A DNA stretch of 64,000 bases from Ignavibacteriales bacterium. Lineage in GTDB: Bacteria; Bacteroidota; Ignavibacteria; UBA10030; SZUA-254. The stretch is taken from the NCBI GenBank assembly GCA_016218025.1, contig JACRFD010000050.1, positions 27,115-91,114 on the forward strand, given 5' to 3'. The notes beneath the pieces were generated by a model, which had not been told where the DNA came from, searched no databases, and was given only the letters and a program-made list of their open reading frames with translations. Below are positions 52,434-63,736 of the stretch, piece by piece (within the stretch, counting starts at the first letter, position 1; every line of letters begins with the position of its first letter). Made by a program: the position numbers and the translations under genes.

Positions 52434-53549
52434 ATGAAATTTTCTTGTTCAAGCACCGATCTTCAACGCGTCTTAGGAAATGTGGGTGGTGTTATCCCTT
52501 CAAAATCAACATTACCTATTCTTGAAAATTTTTTATTTCAACTTTCTAAGAATCAATTGAAAATAACATCAACCGATTTAGATACATCGATGACAGTTTC
52601 ATTGAATGTCACCGGAAAAGAAGATGGAGAAATTGCAATTCCCGCGAAAAGACTTTTTGAAACAGTACGAGCATTGCCAAATCTTGAAATTGAATTTTCT
52701 GCTAACACAGATACAAATAAAATAATAATGAAAACATCCGGGGGTGAATATAAACTAACCGGGGAATCTAGCGAAAATTTTCCAAGCATTCCTGTATTTA
52801 AAGGTAAAGAAGAAGTTGAAGTTGAAAACGATGCTTTAAGAAGACTGATTACAAAAACTATATTTGCAGTAAGCAACGATGAACTCAGACCGGCAATGAC
52901 AGGAATTTTATTACAGGTTAGAAAGAGTGAAATCCGTGCTGTTGCAACAGATGGACATAGATTGGTGCGTTTAATCAATTCAAATTTCTCAACAGCAGAT
53001 TTCGAAAGAGAAATTATTATTCCAGTTAAAGCATTGAACCTGATTTCAAAAACTGCAAATAACCCAAAGTGTACAATTGCTCTAAATGAAAATCATGTAA
53101 TGTTTTCATTTCCAGATACGGTATTGATATCCAGATTGATTGAAGAAAAATATCCTAGTTACGAGAGTGTTATTCCTCTTGATAATGAAAAACTATTGGT
53201 AGTAAATAAAACTCAACTACTCAATTCTATCAGAAGAATTTCATTATATGCAAGCTCAACAACTCATCAAATCAGATTCTCAGTAAAACGAAGCAACATA
53301 TCTGTATCAGCAGAAGATATCGATGTAGGCAGCGAGGCGAATGAATCTTTTACTTGCGATTATGGTGCCGAGCCGCTTGAAATTGGTTTCAATTCAGCAT
53401 ATGTTATAGATATTCTTTCTCATATAGATACAGATGAGGTTATATTTAAAATGAGTTCACCGACAAGAGCATGTATTATTCAACCGTTTACTCAGAAGGA
53501 TAGTGAAAATCTGCTCATGTTGGTTATGCCAGTTCGGCTGAATGCCTGA
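52434..53549 (+). CDS. dnaN: DNA polymerase III sliding clamp (beta subunit)
   Basis: A 371-residue clamp of normal length with three topologically repeated domains. It begins MKFSCSSTDLQRVLGNVGG and contains LPILENFLFQLSKNQLKI, RPAMTGILLQV and ATDGHRLVRL, and ends LMLVMPVRLNA, the typical clamp C-terminus. AAGGAA is placed about 7 nt before the ATG. It follows dnaA and precedes recF, the canonical origin order. Confidence 0.97.
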   Translation: MKFSCSSTDLQRVLGNVGGVIPSKSTLPILENFLFQLSKNQLKITSTDLDTSMTVSLNVTGKEDGEIAIPAKRLFETVRALPNLEIEFSANTDTNKIIMKTSGGEYKLTGESSENFPSIPVFKGKEEVEVENDALRRLITKTIFAVSNDELRPAMTGILLQVRKSEIRAVATDGHRLVRLINSNFSTADFEREIIIPVKALNLISKTANNPKCTIALNENHVMFSFPDTVLISRLIEEKYPSYESVIPLDNEKLLVVNKTQLLNSIRRISLYASSTTHQIRFSVKRSNISVSAEDIDVGSEANESFTCDYGAEPLEIGFNSAYVIDILSHIDTDEVIFKMSSPTRACIIQPFTQKDSENLLMLVMPVRLNA

Positions 53550-53561
53550 AGTATATTTTGA

Positions 53562-54707
53562 ATGCAACTTAAAAATATCAGAGTTCAAAACTTCCGGAAT
53601 CATACCGATTCAATATTCGAATTCGGAGAGCGGGCAAACATACTTCTCGGCGACAACGGTCAGGGAAAAACAAATATCCTCGAAGCAATTTCCTATCTCT
53701 GCCTAACAAAAAGCTTTTATTCTCACGGCGACTATTATGCCATAAAGATTGGAAAAGATATTTTCGAGGTCGAAGGTATTTTTGAAACTCAAAGAACAGG
53801 GGAACAAAAAGTTAGAGTTGCTTATTCAGAAGAGAAGAAAGAAAAATTATACACGATAAACAAACATTACATTGAACCACTTTCTTCCGTTATAGGAAAA
53901 TTTCCTGTGGTTGTCTGTTCACCAGAACATTCTCCAATTACAAATCAAGGTCCGATAGAAAGAAGACGCTTTATTGATTTGGTTATCTCACAATCGAGCC
54001 AGGTTTATTTTCAAAAGTTGATTGAATATAGAAAAATATTAAGAAATAGAAATAAAATATTGCACGATTCGAAAATATTTAAAACCGATCCGAAAAACTT
54101 ACTCGAACCATGGAACGAGCAGTTAATAAACGCCGGCTCATACATTATAATACGGCGTAAAAAATTTGTTCAAGAGTTCAGAGATATAATTGAATCGACG
54201 TATCAAAAACTTGTTCTCGACGGTGAAATTCCAATGATTGAATATAAACCCGCAATAAAGATCGAGAACGACTTTATTGAGAAAAATGTTTCAGAAGCAA
54301 TAGAAATTGAATTAAACCGACGCGCAGAACGTGAAAAATTAATAGGAACATCGTTGACCGGACCGCATCGAGACGAACTTTTATTCACGATCAACGGACT
54401 CGATTTGAGAAAATATGCTTCTCAGGGTCAGCATAAAACTTTTTTAGTCGCGTTGAAAATTGCAGAATTTTTATATCTCCGAGATCAATGCAACGAAACC
54501 CCAATTTTACTTCTGGATGATATATTCAGTGAACTTGATTCTACTCGCGCCTCCAAATTGTTGGATTTCGTAGGAACAATAAGCCAAACGTTTATTACTT
54601 CTACAAATAATAATTTATTCAACCAGAGCAATACATATGCAGGACAACAAAAAATATTTATGATAGACGATGGGGCTGTTGTAAATTATGAATCGGCAGA
54701 CAAGTAA
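53562..54707 (+). CDS. recF: DNA replication and repair protein RecF
   Basis: A 381-residue SMC-like ATPase. Walker A GDNGQGKTN (30-38), family start LKNIRVQNFRNH, signature EPWNEQLINAGSYII, ABC motif TGPHRDELLF and Walker B ILLLDDIFSELDSTR near 320 are present. It loads RecA at single-strand gaps with RecOR. It starts 12 bp after dnaN. Confidence 0.96.
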   Translation: MQLKNIRVQNFRNHTDSIFEFGERANILLGDNGQGKTNILEAISYLCLTKSFYSHGDYYAIKIGKDIFEVEGIFETQRTGEQKVRVAYSEEKKEKLYTINKHYIEPLSSVIGKFPVVVCSPEHSPITNQGPIERRRFIDLVISQSSQVYFQKLIEYRKILRNRNKILHDSKIFKTDPKNLLEPWNEQLINAGSYIIIRRKKFVQEFRDIIESTYQKLVLDGEIPMIEYKPAIKIENDFIEKNVSEAIEIELNRRAEREKLIGTSLTGPHRDELLFTINGLDLRKYASQGQHKTFLVALKIAEFLYLRDQCNETPILLLDDIFSELDSTRASKLLDFVGTISQTFITSTNNNLFNQSNTYAGQQKIFMIDDGAVVNYESADK

Positions 54708-54712
54708 TTAAT

Positions 54713-54991
54713 ATGGCAAGGCAAATCGGAACAGCAATAGAATCGGTTCTCAAACATCTCGGTCTCGGCAGGAGACTACAAGAATTTGAAGTTCTGGATA
54801 TGTGGCCCAGAATAGTCGGAGAAAGGATCTCAAAAGTAACGCGTGCCGAACAAATTCGGGAAGGTAAATTGTATATCCACGTTACGCACGCAACGTGGCG
54901 GAATGAACTTGTATATCTGAAAAAAGATATAATTGAAAAAATAAACAAAACCATAAAAAAAGAAATTATTAAAGATATTATTTTCCATTAA
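54713..54991 (+). CDS. DUF721 (DciA-like) protein
   Basis: A 92-residue protein of the DUF721 family, ending in an RNA/DNA-binding KH-like fold: VLDMWPRIVGERISKVTRAEQIREGKLYIHV (key block WPRIVG) and WRNELVYLKKDIIEKIN. Family members located beside recF/gyrB include DciA, a loader of the replicative helicase in bacteria without DnaC; that role is inferred from family and position. It lies 5 bp after recF and 9 bp before gyrB. Confidence 0.85.
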   Translation: MARQIGTAIESVLKHLGLGRRLQEFEVLDMWPRIVGERISKVTRAEQIREGKLYIHVTHATWRNELVYLKKDIIEKINKTIKKEIIKDIIFH

Positions 54992-57076
<2,085 letters not shown>

Positions 57077-57105
57077 TTTTAAGACGAAAAAAGTATGGAG
57101 TTTAA

Positions 57106-59622
57106 ATGGCTGGTATAAATGAAAAAATAGTACCTGTAGATATTGAAGATGAGATGAAGGGATCGTATATCGATTATGCAATGAGCGTAATCGTTTCGCG
57201 TGCCTTGCCCGATGTTCGAGACGGGTTAAAACCGGTTCATCGCAGGATATTATACGGAATGCACGATCTTGGATTGGCAGCTAATAGAGCGTATAAAAAA
57301 AGTGCGCGTATTGTTGGTGAAGTGTTAGGTAAATATCATCCTCATGGAGATAACGCAGTCTATGATACAATGGTAAGAATGGCGCAAGATTTTTCGCTAC
57401 GATATCCGCTCGTTGATGGTCAGGGAAACTTTGGTTCCGTTGACGGCGATTCTCCGGCAGCAATGCGTTATACGGAAGTTCGGTTGTCAAGAATTGCCGA
57501 GGAAATGCTTCGTGATCTTGAAAAAAGTACAGTCGATTTTGTTCCAAACTTCGACGACACTCTGAAAGAACCAACAGTTTTACCGGCACTTATTCCTAAT
57601 CTATTGGTAAACGGAACTTCCGGTATAGCGGTTGGAATGACAACAAATATTCCACCACATAATTTATCGGAAGTGATCGATGGATGCATCGCGGTTATCG
57701 ATACGCCATCTCTTGGTGAAGATAAATTATTAAAGATCATCAAAGCTCCAGATTTTCCCACGGGCGGAATTATTTACGGATACGATGGTGTGCGGGAAGC
57801 ATACCGGGCCGGTAGGGGAAGAATTTTAGTAAGGGCAAAAGCAACAATTGAAACTGGCAGAGCAGAAAGACAAGCAATAGTTGTTACTGAAATACCATAT
57901 CAGGTTAATAAATCATCATTAATTGAAAAAATTGCCGATCTCGTACGGGACAAAAAAATAGAAGATATTGCCGACATCAGGGATGAATCGGACAGAGACG
58001 GACTACGAGTTGTAATCGAATTAAAACGCGATGCCAACGCACCGGTTGTGCTTAATAATTTATACAAACACACCCAAATGCAAACAACATTTGGAATGAT
58101 AATGCTTGCGCTTGTCGAGGGAAAACCGCAAGTCCTCACATTAAGACAAATGCTCGATCACTTTATAAAACACCGGAACGATGTTGTTGTTAGAAGAGCA
58201 AAACACGAGCTGGATGAAGCGGAACGAAGAGCCCATATTCTTGAAGGATATATAATTGCTCTTGATAATATCGATGAGATTATAAAGCTAATTAAGAAAT
58301 CGAAAGATGTTCCTTCTGCACAAGAAGGATTGATGAAACGATTTAAACTTTCCGAAATCCAGGCAAAAGCAATTCTTGATATGCGTCTGCAGAGACTAAC
58401 CGGATTGGAAAGGAAGAAAATTGAAGAAGAATATAAAGAAACTATTAAACTCATCGAAAAATTGAAGTCAATTCTATCGAGCAAAAAACTCCAGATGCAA
58501 ATAATCAAAGAAGAATTGATCGCAATGAAACAAAAATATGGGGATGAACGACGGACCGAAGTCATATACAAGGCGGAAGAGTTCAGCATTGAAGATATGA
58601 TTGCCGAGGAAGATGTCGTTATAACCATAAGCCACAGCGGATTCATAAAACGATTTCCGGTTTCAGGCTACAGAAGACAAGCAAGAGGCGGAAAGGGGGT
58701 AACCGGCGCCACGACAAAAGAAGACGATTTCATCGAACACATGTTCATTGCATCTACTCACGACTACATAATGTTCTTCACAGATAAAGGAAGATGTTAC
58801 TGGTTAAAAGTGCATGAAATTCCAGAAGCCGGTAGAATGGCGCGCGGGAAATCTATTGTTAACTTGATTGAAAAACAAAACGATGAAAATGTTGCTTCGT
58901 ATGTTCCGGTAAAACAATTTGATGAAGACCATTTTGTTGCAATGATAACCGAAAAAGGATTGGTAAAGAAAACATCTCTGGCTGAATACAGCAACGTTCG
59001 CCGCAACGGAATTGCCGCAATTACACTTCAAAAGAATGATAGTGTAATTGATGTGAAACTGACAGACGGAAAACAAGACATTGTAATCGGAACTTACAAT
59101 GGAATGGCAATCCGATTCAATGAACAGGAAGTGAGACCTGTTGGAAGAATTTCAATGGGCGTCCGGGGTATTAATCTCAACAAGAACGATAAGGTGATCG
59201 GTGGAGTTGCGGTAAAACGCCAAAGTACATCTATACTTGTTGTGGCTGAAAACGGTTTTGGCAAAAGAAGCGAACTTGATGAATATCGCGTAAGCCACCG
59301 CGGCGGTAAAGGTGTTATCACAATCCGGGTTACCGAAAAAACAGGCCGCATGGTTGCAATTAAAGAAGTTTTAGAAAACGATGATATTGTTGTTGTTACC
59401 TCACAGGGTGTGGTTATCAGACAGCCAGCTCAAACAATTCGTTTAGCAGGGCGGAACACACAGGGCGTTCGCCTGATTAGACTTGATGATGGAGATAAGA
59501 TCGCAGATACCGCCGTAGTTCCGGCAGAAGACGAAGGCGGTGAGAACGGTATCGAGCAAAAAGAAAATAAAGATACGAAGCCGGAAAAGGAAACCAAGAA
59601 AGGTAAAACCAAGAAGAAATAG
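57106..59622 (+). CDS. gyrA: DNA gyrase subunit A
   Basis: An 838-residue gyrase A. The catalytic Tyr122 (AAMRYTE) and the quinolone-resistance region HGDNAVYDT (80-88) are in E. coli numbering register: residue 83 is Asn where E. coli has Ser, while Asp87 is kept. The C-terminal beta-propeller with GyrA box RQARGGKG (about residue 525) shows it is gyrase rather than topoisomerase IV. The C-terminal tail is acidic then Lys-rich ([12 protein letters not shown]). It starts 29 bp after gyrB. Confidence 0.97.
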   Translation: MAGINEKIVPVDIEDEMKGSYIDYAMSVIVSRALPDVRDGLKPVHRRILYGMHDLGLAANRAYKKSARIVGEVLGKYHPHGDNAVYDTMVRMAQDFSLRYPLVDGQGNFGSVDGDSPAAMRYTEVRLSRIAEEMLRDLEKSTVDFVPNFDDTLKEPTVLPALIPNLLVNGTSGIAVGMTTNIPPHNLSEVIDGCIAVIDTPSLGEDKLLKIIKAPDFPTGGIIYGYDGVREAYRAGRGRILVRAKATIETGRAERQAIVVTEIPYQVNKSSLIEKIADLVRDKKIEDIADIRDESDRDGLRVVIELKRDANAPVVLNNLYKHTQMQTTFGMIMLALVEGKPQVLTLRQMLDHFIKHRNDVVVRRAKHELDEAERRAHILEGYIIALDNIDEIIKLIKKSKDVPSAQEGLMKRFKLSEIQAKAILDMRLQRLTGLERKKIEEEYKETIKLIEKLKSILSSKKLQMQIIKEELIAMKQKYGDERRTEVIYKAEEFSIEDMIAEEDVVITISHSGFIKRFPVSGYRRQARGGKGVTGATTKEDDFIEHMFIASTHDYIMFFTDKGRCYWLKVHEIPEAGRMARGKSIVNLIEKQNDENVASYVPVKQFDEDHFVAMITEKGLVKKTSLAEYSNVRRNGIAAITLQKNDSVIDVKLTDGKQDIVIGTYNGMAIRFNEQEVRPVGRISMGVRGINLNKNDKVIGGVAVKRQSTSILVVAENGFGKRSELDEYRVSHRGGKGVITIRVTEKTGRMVAIKEVLENDDIVVVTSQGVVIRQPAQTIRLAGRNTQGVRLIRLDDGDKIADTAVVPAEDEGGENGIEQKENKDTKPEKETKKGKTKKK

Positions 59623-59675
59623 TATCTGTTTTTCTAAAATCTTTTTAAAGAATATTCAAATTGATAGGTAATAAT

Positions 59676-59709
59676 AAAAAACGCCCGTTATTAAGTGGGC
59701 GTTTTTTTA
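59676..59709 (+). terminator. Intrinsic terminator after gyrA
   Basis: AAAAAACGCCC (59676-59686) pairs with GGGCGTTTTTT (59697-59707), followed by more T. It lies 53 bp after the gyrA stop and ends the dnaA-to-gyrA block. Confidence 0.88.
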
Positions 59710-59801
59710 TGAAACAATAACGGGGAAGGTAAATTATTTTTGAAGAAACATTGTTGTTATTAAATTTTCCGGATTTAATCCAACAATAGAACTTCTAAAA
59801 A

Positions 59802-59847
59802 AACTTCCCGAAGGATTCCTGAATTAAGCTCGATCCTTCGGGAAGTT
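59802..59847. repeat. Inverted repeat 1 of the post-gyrA array
   Basis: AACTTCCCGAAGGAT (59802-59816) pairs perfectly over 15 bp with ATCCTTCGGGAAGTT (59833-59847), with a 16-nt loop. Confidence 0.8.
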
Positions 59848-59862
59848 CGAATACGTAAAAGC

Positions 59863-59910
59863 AAAACTCCGAGTTGTGGCTTGTTCATCAGAAGTACAAC
59901 CCGGAGTTTT
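59863..59910. repeat. Inverted repeat 2 of the post-gyrA array
   Basis: AAAACTCCGAGTTGT (59863-59877) pairs with ACAACCCGGAGTTTT (59896-59910) with one mismatch in 15; the loop is 18 nt. Confidence 0.8.
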
Positions 59911-59956
59911 AACTTATAGATTTCGAATGTTGAACAGGCAAATTATGCATGCAAGT

Positions 59957-60009
59957 AAACCTCCGGTTTCTTATAAAGCAAATCAAAGTCAGAAAACGGA
60001 GGTTTTATT
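59957..60009 (+). repeat. Inverted repeat 3 of the post-gyrA array, terminator-like
   Basis: AAACCTCCGGTTTCT (59957-59971) pairs with AGAAAACGGAGGTTT (59991-60005) with one mismatch; TTTTATTT follows on the plus strand, so it could terminate rightward transcripts. Confidence 0.75.
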
Positions 60010-60021
60010 TATCTGCTATCC

Positions 60022-60046
60022 ATCTCCCCATTTTTAAGGGGGAGAT
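60022..60046. repeat. Inverted repeat 4 of the post-gyrA array
   Basis: ATCTCCCC (60022-60029) pairs with GGGGAGAT (60039-60046) around a 9-nt loop, with further G-rich DNA to 60058. Confidence 0.7.
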
Positions 60047-60107
60047 TATAAAGGGGGTCAAATAAAACAAGCAATAAAAATCTCCGACATTTTCAACCGA
60101 CCTCTTG

Positions 60108-60155
60108 AACCTCCCGAAGGTTGACTAAGATAAGCAAAGTAACCTTCGGGAGGTT
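60108..60155. repeat. Inverted repeat 5 of the post-gyrA array
   Basis: AACCTCCCGAAGGTT (60108-60122) pairs perfectly over 15 bp with AACCTTCGGGAGGTT (60141-60155). It lies 7 bp beyond the stop of the T9SS-sorted protein (minus strand) but lacks a T-run. Its arm shares TCCCGAAGG with repeat 1. Confidence 0.8.
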
Positions 60156-60162
60156 GCAACGG

Positions 60163-63100
60163 CTATTTCGCCAATACAATCTTCTTCACATCGTTAAATG
60201 AACCAGCGTTCATTCTAACAAAATAAATTCCGCTCGGTAAATTCGATCCATCAAATGTTACAGACTTGTACCCTGCATCCTTCATCTCATCAACAAGTGT
60301 GGCAATCTCCTCGCCGAGTATGTTGTATGCTTTAATTGTTACCCAATTGTCAATTGGAAGCTGATAATTGATGATTGTTGTAGGGTTAAATGGATTTGGT
60401 GTATTCTGCTCAAGTTTAAATTCTTCAGGTAAGCGTGAAACTTGTTCTTCTGTGTTACCTCTAAAACCTGATTTTGATTCAAGATCACCGCATGGATCTA
60501 TAGCCTGTGCTATTATGATTATATCTCCATCTTTGGTACTGCCTAAGCCTATTGATCCATTGCCGCTTATAGGTTGTTTGTCCTTATCATTACCAGTCCT
60601 GCTTATCCAGTAACTCACACCGTTATTTTCTTTTATCTTCCATTCTACAGTTATCGGATATTGAGCATTCTTTACTTTGATAGGTATTTTCAATAAACCT
60701 TTACCGGGTGGAATATTTTCTATAAATTTATCTGTCTTGAACTTCGCATGGAATATTCCTCCTACCGGTTCAGGCGGCATATCGAAGTTAGTAAAACCAA
60801 CATCTAGCTTATTTTTTCCATTTTTGGCATATAGAGTTTGTTTGTTTCCGTTTCCATTAACTATCGTAAACTCATCTAGAGCAGTAATCGAACTTGAGGT
60901 TATGCATGGATCAGGGTCTGGATCAGGCAGAGGTGCACTCTTTGTTGTAAACCACCTGATAGACGACCAGTTACTTTCACCAAACTCATTTACTGCTTTA
61001 ACTCTCCAATAGTATGTTGTACTGTAAGATAATCCGCCTGCAAAACTGCATGTTGATGTTAATCCATTTGCCTGATATACAACGGTTGTAAATGCAGATG
61101 ATGTTGCTACCTGAAGATTATAGCTTGTTGCTGTTTCAGATTCATTCCAGCAAAGTGTTGGCGGATTTGCAACTCCGGTTGCTCCGTTTACCGGTGATAA
61201 TAATACCGGTGTGAGCGGTGCACCGGGTGGTGGAGGGGGCTGGGCTATAAAAAGTGGTGGAAGTTCTGGATCGTATGTATTTCTGTTATAAATTACACTT
61301 CCATCCTGTTCAACCTTTATCCAATATCCATTTCCAGGAAGGATTGTAGAATTTGGAATATAGTCTCCACCTTCATAACTCAAAAAGCTAGAAACAATAT
61401 TATCAGTGGGTATCGAATATATTCTATCAAATGGAATTGAAATAGATCCCACCATATTCCAACCAGCTTTTACTGGGACACTATCAGAATAAATTGTAGT
61501 TCCTGTTAACATTACACTCTCTGAATCTGAATAAGATACCCAATAGCCTATCCCCTTCTTTAAAGTATCTTTTACTACATAGCGACCTAAATTTTGATCA
61601 TATGTAAATGCTTCGGATGAGGATGATGGCAATAAATTATCCTTAAGAACTGTTTGAGATTGAACTGGTAATGAAATCAAGTTCCATCCGGAATTCATCT
61701 TTTTGGTTAAACTTGCGCGAGTAGCCTTGTAAAGCAATCTGATGAATGCTGTTGGCTCTCTAAATATTACAACCCATTGATAGTAATTCGTGTCTGATGA
61801 AAAGGGGACTCTGGTATCTTGTACAAGTTCTGCTCCCTCCACAGTAAATTTTTCGAACGTTGAAGTAAAATTGCCAATCACTTGGGTGCGGGGAACGCGG
61901 AGGGAATAAAAAACTGGTGACAATTCTGGATCCTGATTCAAGAACATACCTTTATAAGTTGGAGATGTCACAGGCGAAAATGGGCATTGTACAGTTCTGA
62001 AAACAGCATTGCTGCCACGATTTATTCTCCCCAATTGGTTTAGAGAGTCTATCAACCATGGGTCTGAAAATTCTATATATCCACCCTCGACACCGGGGAA
62101 ATCTATTATTCCTGTTGTAATAACAATACTAGAATCTACTTGCTGGAATCTTGATGAAATAGATTTCTGGGCTTGAGTAACTATTAAACTTTGTTGAACA
62201 ACATAGTTATCAATTTCACCCCAATTATAGAATTTCTCTGAACCGGGCCAACCCATATAAGATGTATCTGCCAAAAATACTTGATTGGAATTCAACGATA
62301 ATATTATTGAATCGGGATTTCCCAATTTGTCGTTATAGTTAGCCAAATAACCGTTCCATAGTCCGGAAAAATATTCTCCATTCCATTTTCTTATTGACGA
62401 GAAATTAAAATTATTAGACATTAATTGCTTTACGCCGAATATAATTTTTTCTTCATTTGCCATATATAATAATTTATAACCATCTCTCGTATCACACCAA
62501 ATAGGATAAACCCTGTCTGTCAACGCAGCAATTCCCATTGAACGACCTAAAGACTTAAAAGTACCCAATGAGAAGGTCGTGTCGGTAATATTTGAGTGGG
62601 TAAAAGTCATGCCATCTGTACATGATGATGCTACCCGAACGCTGACAGTTGAATCACCACTATTTATGTGATAATAACTTACATAAATATTTTTTCGATC
62701 CGGGCTTAATGTAATTCTGGGATTCCAATTTAACCCAATTTCATTACTAACTTTTATTTTATGGGTAGGATATAACGGAGAAACTGCAATTGCTCCATTG
62801 TTATATGAAACTTTTTTAAAATATATAGTAGTACCGTTCTCTGACCAAACTACATATATCGTTTTCATCGAAGCATCTACTGCAATTGATGGACTACTTT
62901 TTACTTCTATCTTTTTGTTATAAAATATATATGCCGTATCAATAATGTTAACATTAGAGGCAATCTGTATTTCGTTACTTAGTGTACTTGTGCCATTAAG
63001 ACTTAAATCAAAAATAATTTCTCTTTTACTGTTCAGCCAGACCATAAATAAAGTATCACCCGCCGATCCTATTGAAGGTGCGAAAGAATTTACCGAATTG

Positions 63101-63726
63101 TCAAAGCTAACTTGAGTGATATCTTGGAAATTGCCTGTTGTTGATGCATCAGAAGTGCGGGCTATAAATATTTTACTTTTTGTAGTATCGCTGAATCTTT
63201 TTGTCCAGATGACATAAACCTGCGGGGACAATCCCCCTGTTACTGTAATATCCGGATCATCTTCGAAGATTGATCCATTTTCCACTTTATTCTCGACGAC
63301 AGTCTTTGTAACGGGCCAGTAAGATCCTTTTGCACTGGTTCTAGCTGCATAAATACCGTTATTGTTAAATTTATCCGAATTCAGATATGACGAATACACT
63401 ATCCAGCCATTTCCTGATTTTGAAAACGCTATCCTTGGTTCCTCACTATTCCACCCCGGATTGTTTATTTCCAATCTATTCATTCCCCAAGACTGAGTTG
63501 CATCGGTTGAGTAATAGTAATGTACCCGATTCACATCTGATAATTTTCCTACCATTGATATTATAAAATTATTAGTATCGGTTGGATTTATTACTAACGA
63601 AGGATCCCACAATGGTCCAGTTTCTCCATAATCAGTTATCCGGACATTAAGCGGTTGCGAAATTAATAATATTGGATTAAATCCAAACATTGCAAATATC
63701 AATAAAAACATGCAATACTTATACAT
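60163..63726 (-). CDS. Large secreted protein with type IX secretion (Por) sorting domain
   Basis: A 1187-residue secreted protein. A signal peptide (about 1-27) is followed by a beta-rich, sialidase/BNR-like N-terminal half (repeated SKSGNGWIVYSS and VYVIWTKRFSDTTKSKIFIA types). A fibronectin type III-like domain is at about 837-925 (WNESETATSYNLQVATSSAF ... TYYWRVKAVNEFGESNWS). The type A sorting domain spans about 1105-1187: LEQNTPNPFNPTTIINYQLP, YNILGEEIATLVDE, GIYFVRM and terminal KKIVLAK. It is probably displayed or released through the T9SS; no T9SS gene is in the window. The frame extends to 63921, but that part overlaps the IS element, so ATG 63726 is chosen. No promoter is visible because the IS end lies 10 bp upstream. 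Confidence 0.85.
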   Translation of the reverse strand: MYKYCMFLLIFAMFGFNPILLISQPLNVRITDYGETGPLWDPSLVINPTDTNNFIISMVGKLSDVNRVHYYYSTDATQSWGMNRLEINNPGWNSEEPRIAFSKSGNGWIVYSSYLNSDKFNNNGIYAARTSAKGSYWPVTKTVVENKVENGSIFEDDPDITVTGGLSPQVYVIWTKRFSDTTKSKIFIARTSDASTTGNFQDITQVSFDNSVNSFAPSIGSAGDTLFMVWLNSKREIIFDLSLNGTSTLSNEIQIASNVNIIDTAYIFYNKKIEVKSSPSIAVDASMKTIYVVWSENGTTIYFKKVSYNNGAIAVSPLYPTHKIKVSNEIGLNWNPRITLSPDRKNIYVSYYHINSGDSTVSVRVASSCTDGMTFTHSNITDTTFSLGTFKSLGRSMGIAALTDRVYPIWCDTRDGYKLLYMANEEKIIFGVKQLMSNNFNFSSIRKWNGEYFSGLWNGYLANYNDKLGNPDSIILSLNSNQVFLADTSYMGWPGSEKFYNWGEIDNYVVQQSLIVTQAQKSISSRFQQVDSSIVITTGIIDFPGVEGGYIEFSDPWLIDSLNQLGRINRGSNAVFRTVQCPFSPVTSPTYKGMFLNQDPELSPVFYSLRVPRTQVIGNFTSTFEKFTVEGAELVQDTRVPFSSDTNYYQWVVIFREPTAFIRLLYKATRASLTKKMNSGWNLISLPVQSQTVLKDNLLPSSSSEAFTYDQNLGRYVVKDTLKKGIGYWVSYSDSESVMLTGTTIYSDSVPVKAGWNMVGSISIPFDRIYSIPTDNIVSSFLSYEGGDYIPNSTILPGNGYWIKVEQDGSVIYNRNTYDPELPPLFIAQPPPPPGAPLTPVLLSPVNGATGVANPPTLCWNESETATSYNLQVATSSAFTTVVYQANGLTSTCSFAGGLSYSTTYYWRVKAVNEFGESNWSSIRWFTTKSAPLPDPDPDPCITSSSITALDEFTIVNGNGNKQTLYAKNGKNKLDVGFTNFDMPPEPVGGIFHAKFKTDKFIENIPPGKGLLKIPIKVKNAQYPITVEWKIKENNGVSYWISRTGNDKDKQPISGNGSIGLGSTKDGDIIIIAQAIDPCGDLESKSGFRGNTEEQVSRLPEEFKLEQNTPNPFNPTTIINYQLPIDNWVTIKAYNILGEEIATLVDEMKDAGYKSVTFDGSNLPSGIYFVRMNAGSFNDVKKIVLAK

Positions 63727-63736
63727 ATTATAATCT

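Noticed and set aside
59802..60155. CRISPR array or integron attC array
   Set aside because: The units are inverted repeats of different sequence, not identical direct repeats with spacers. No cas or integrase gene and no cassette genes are present.
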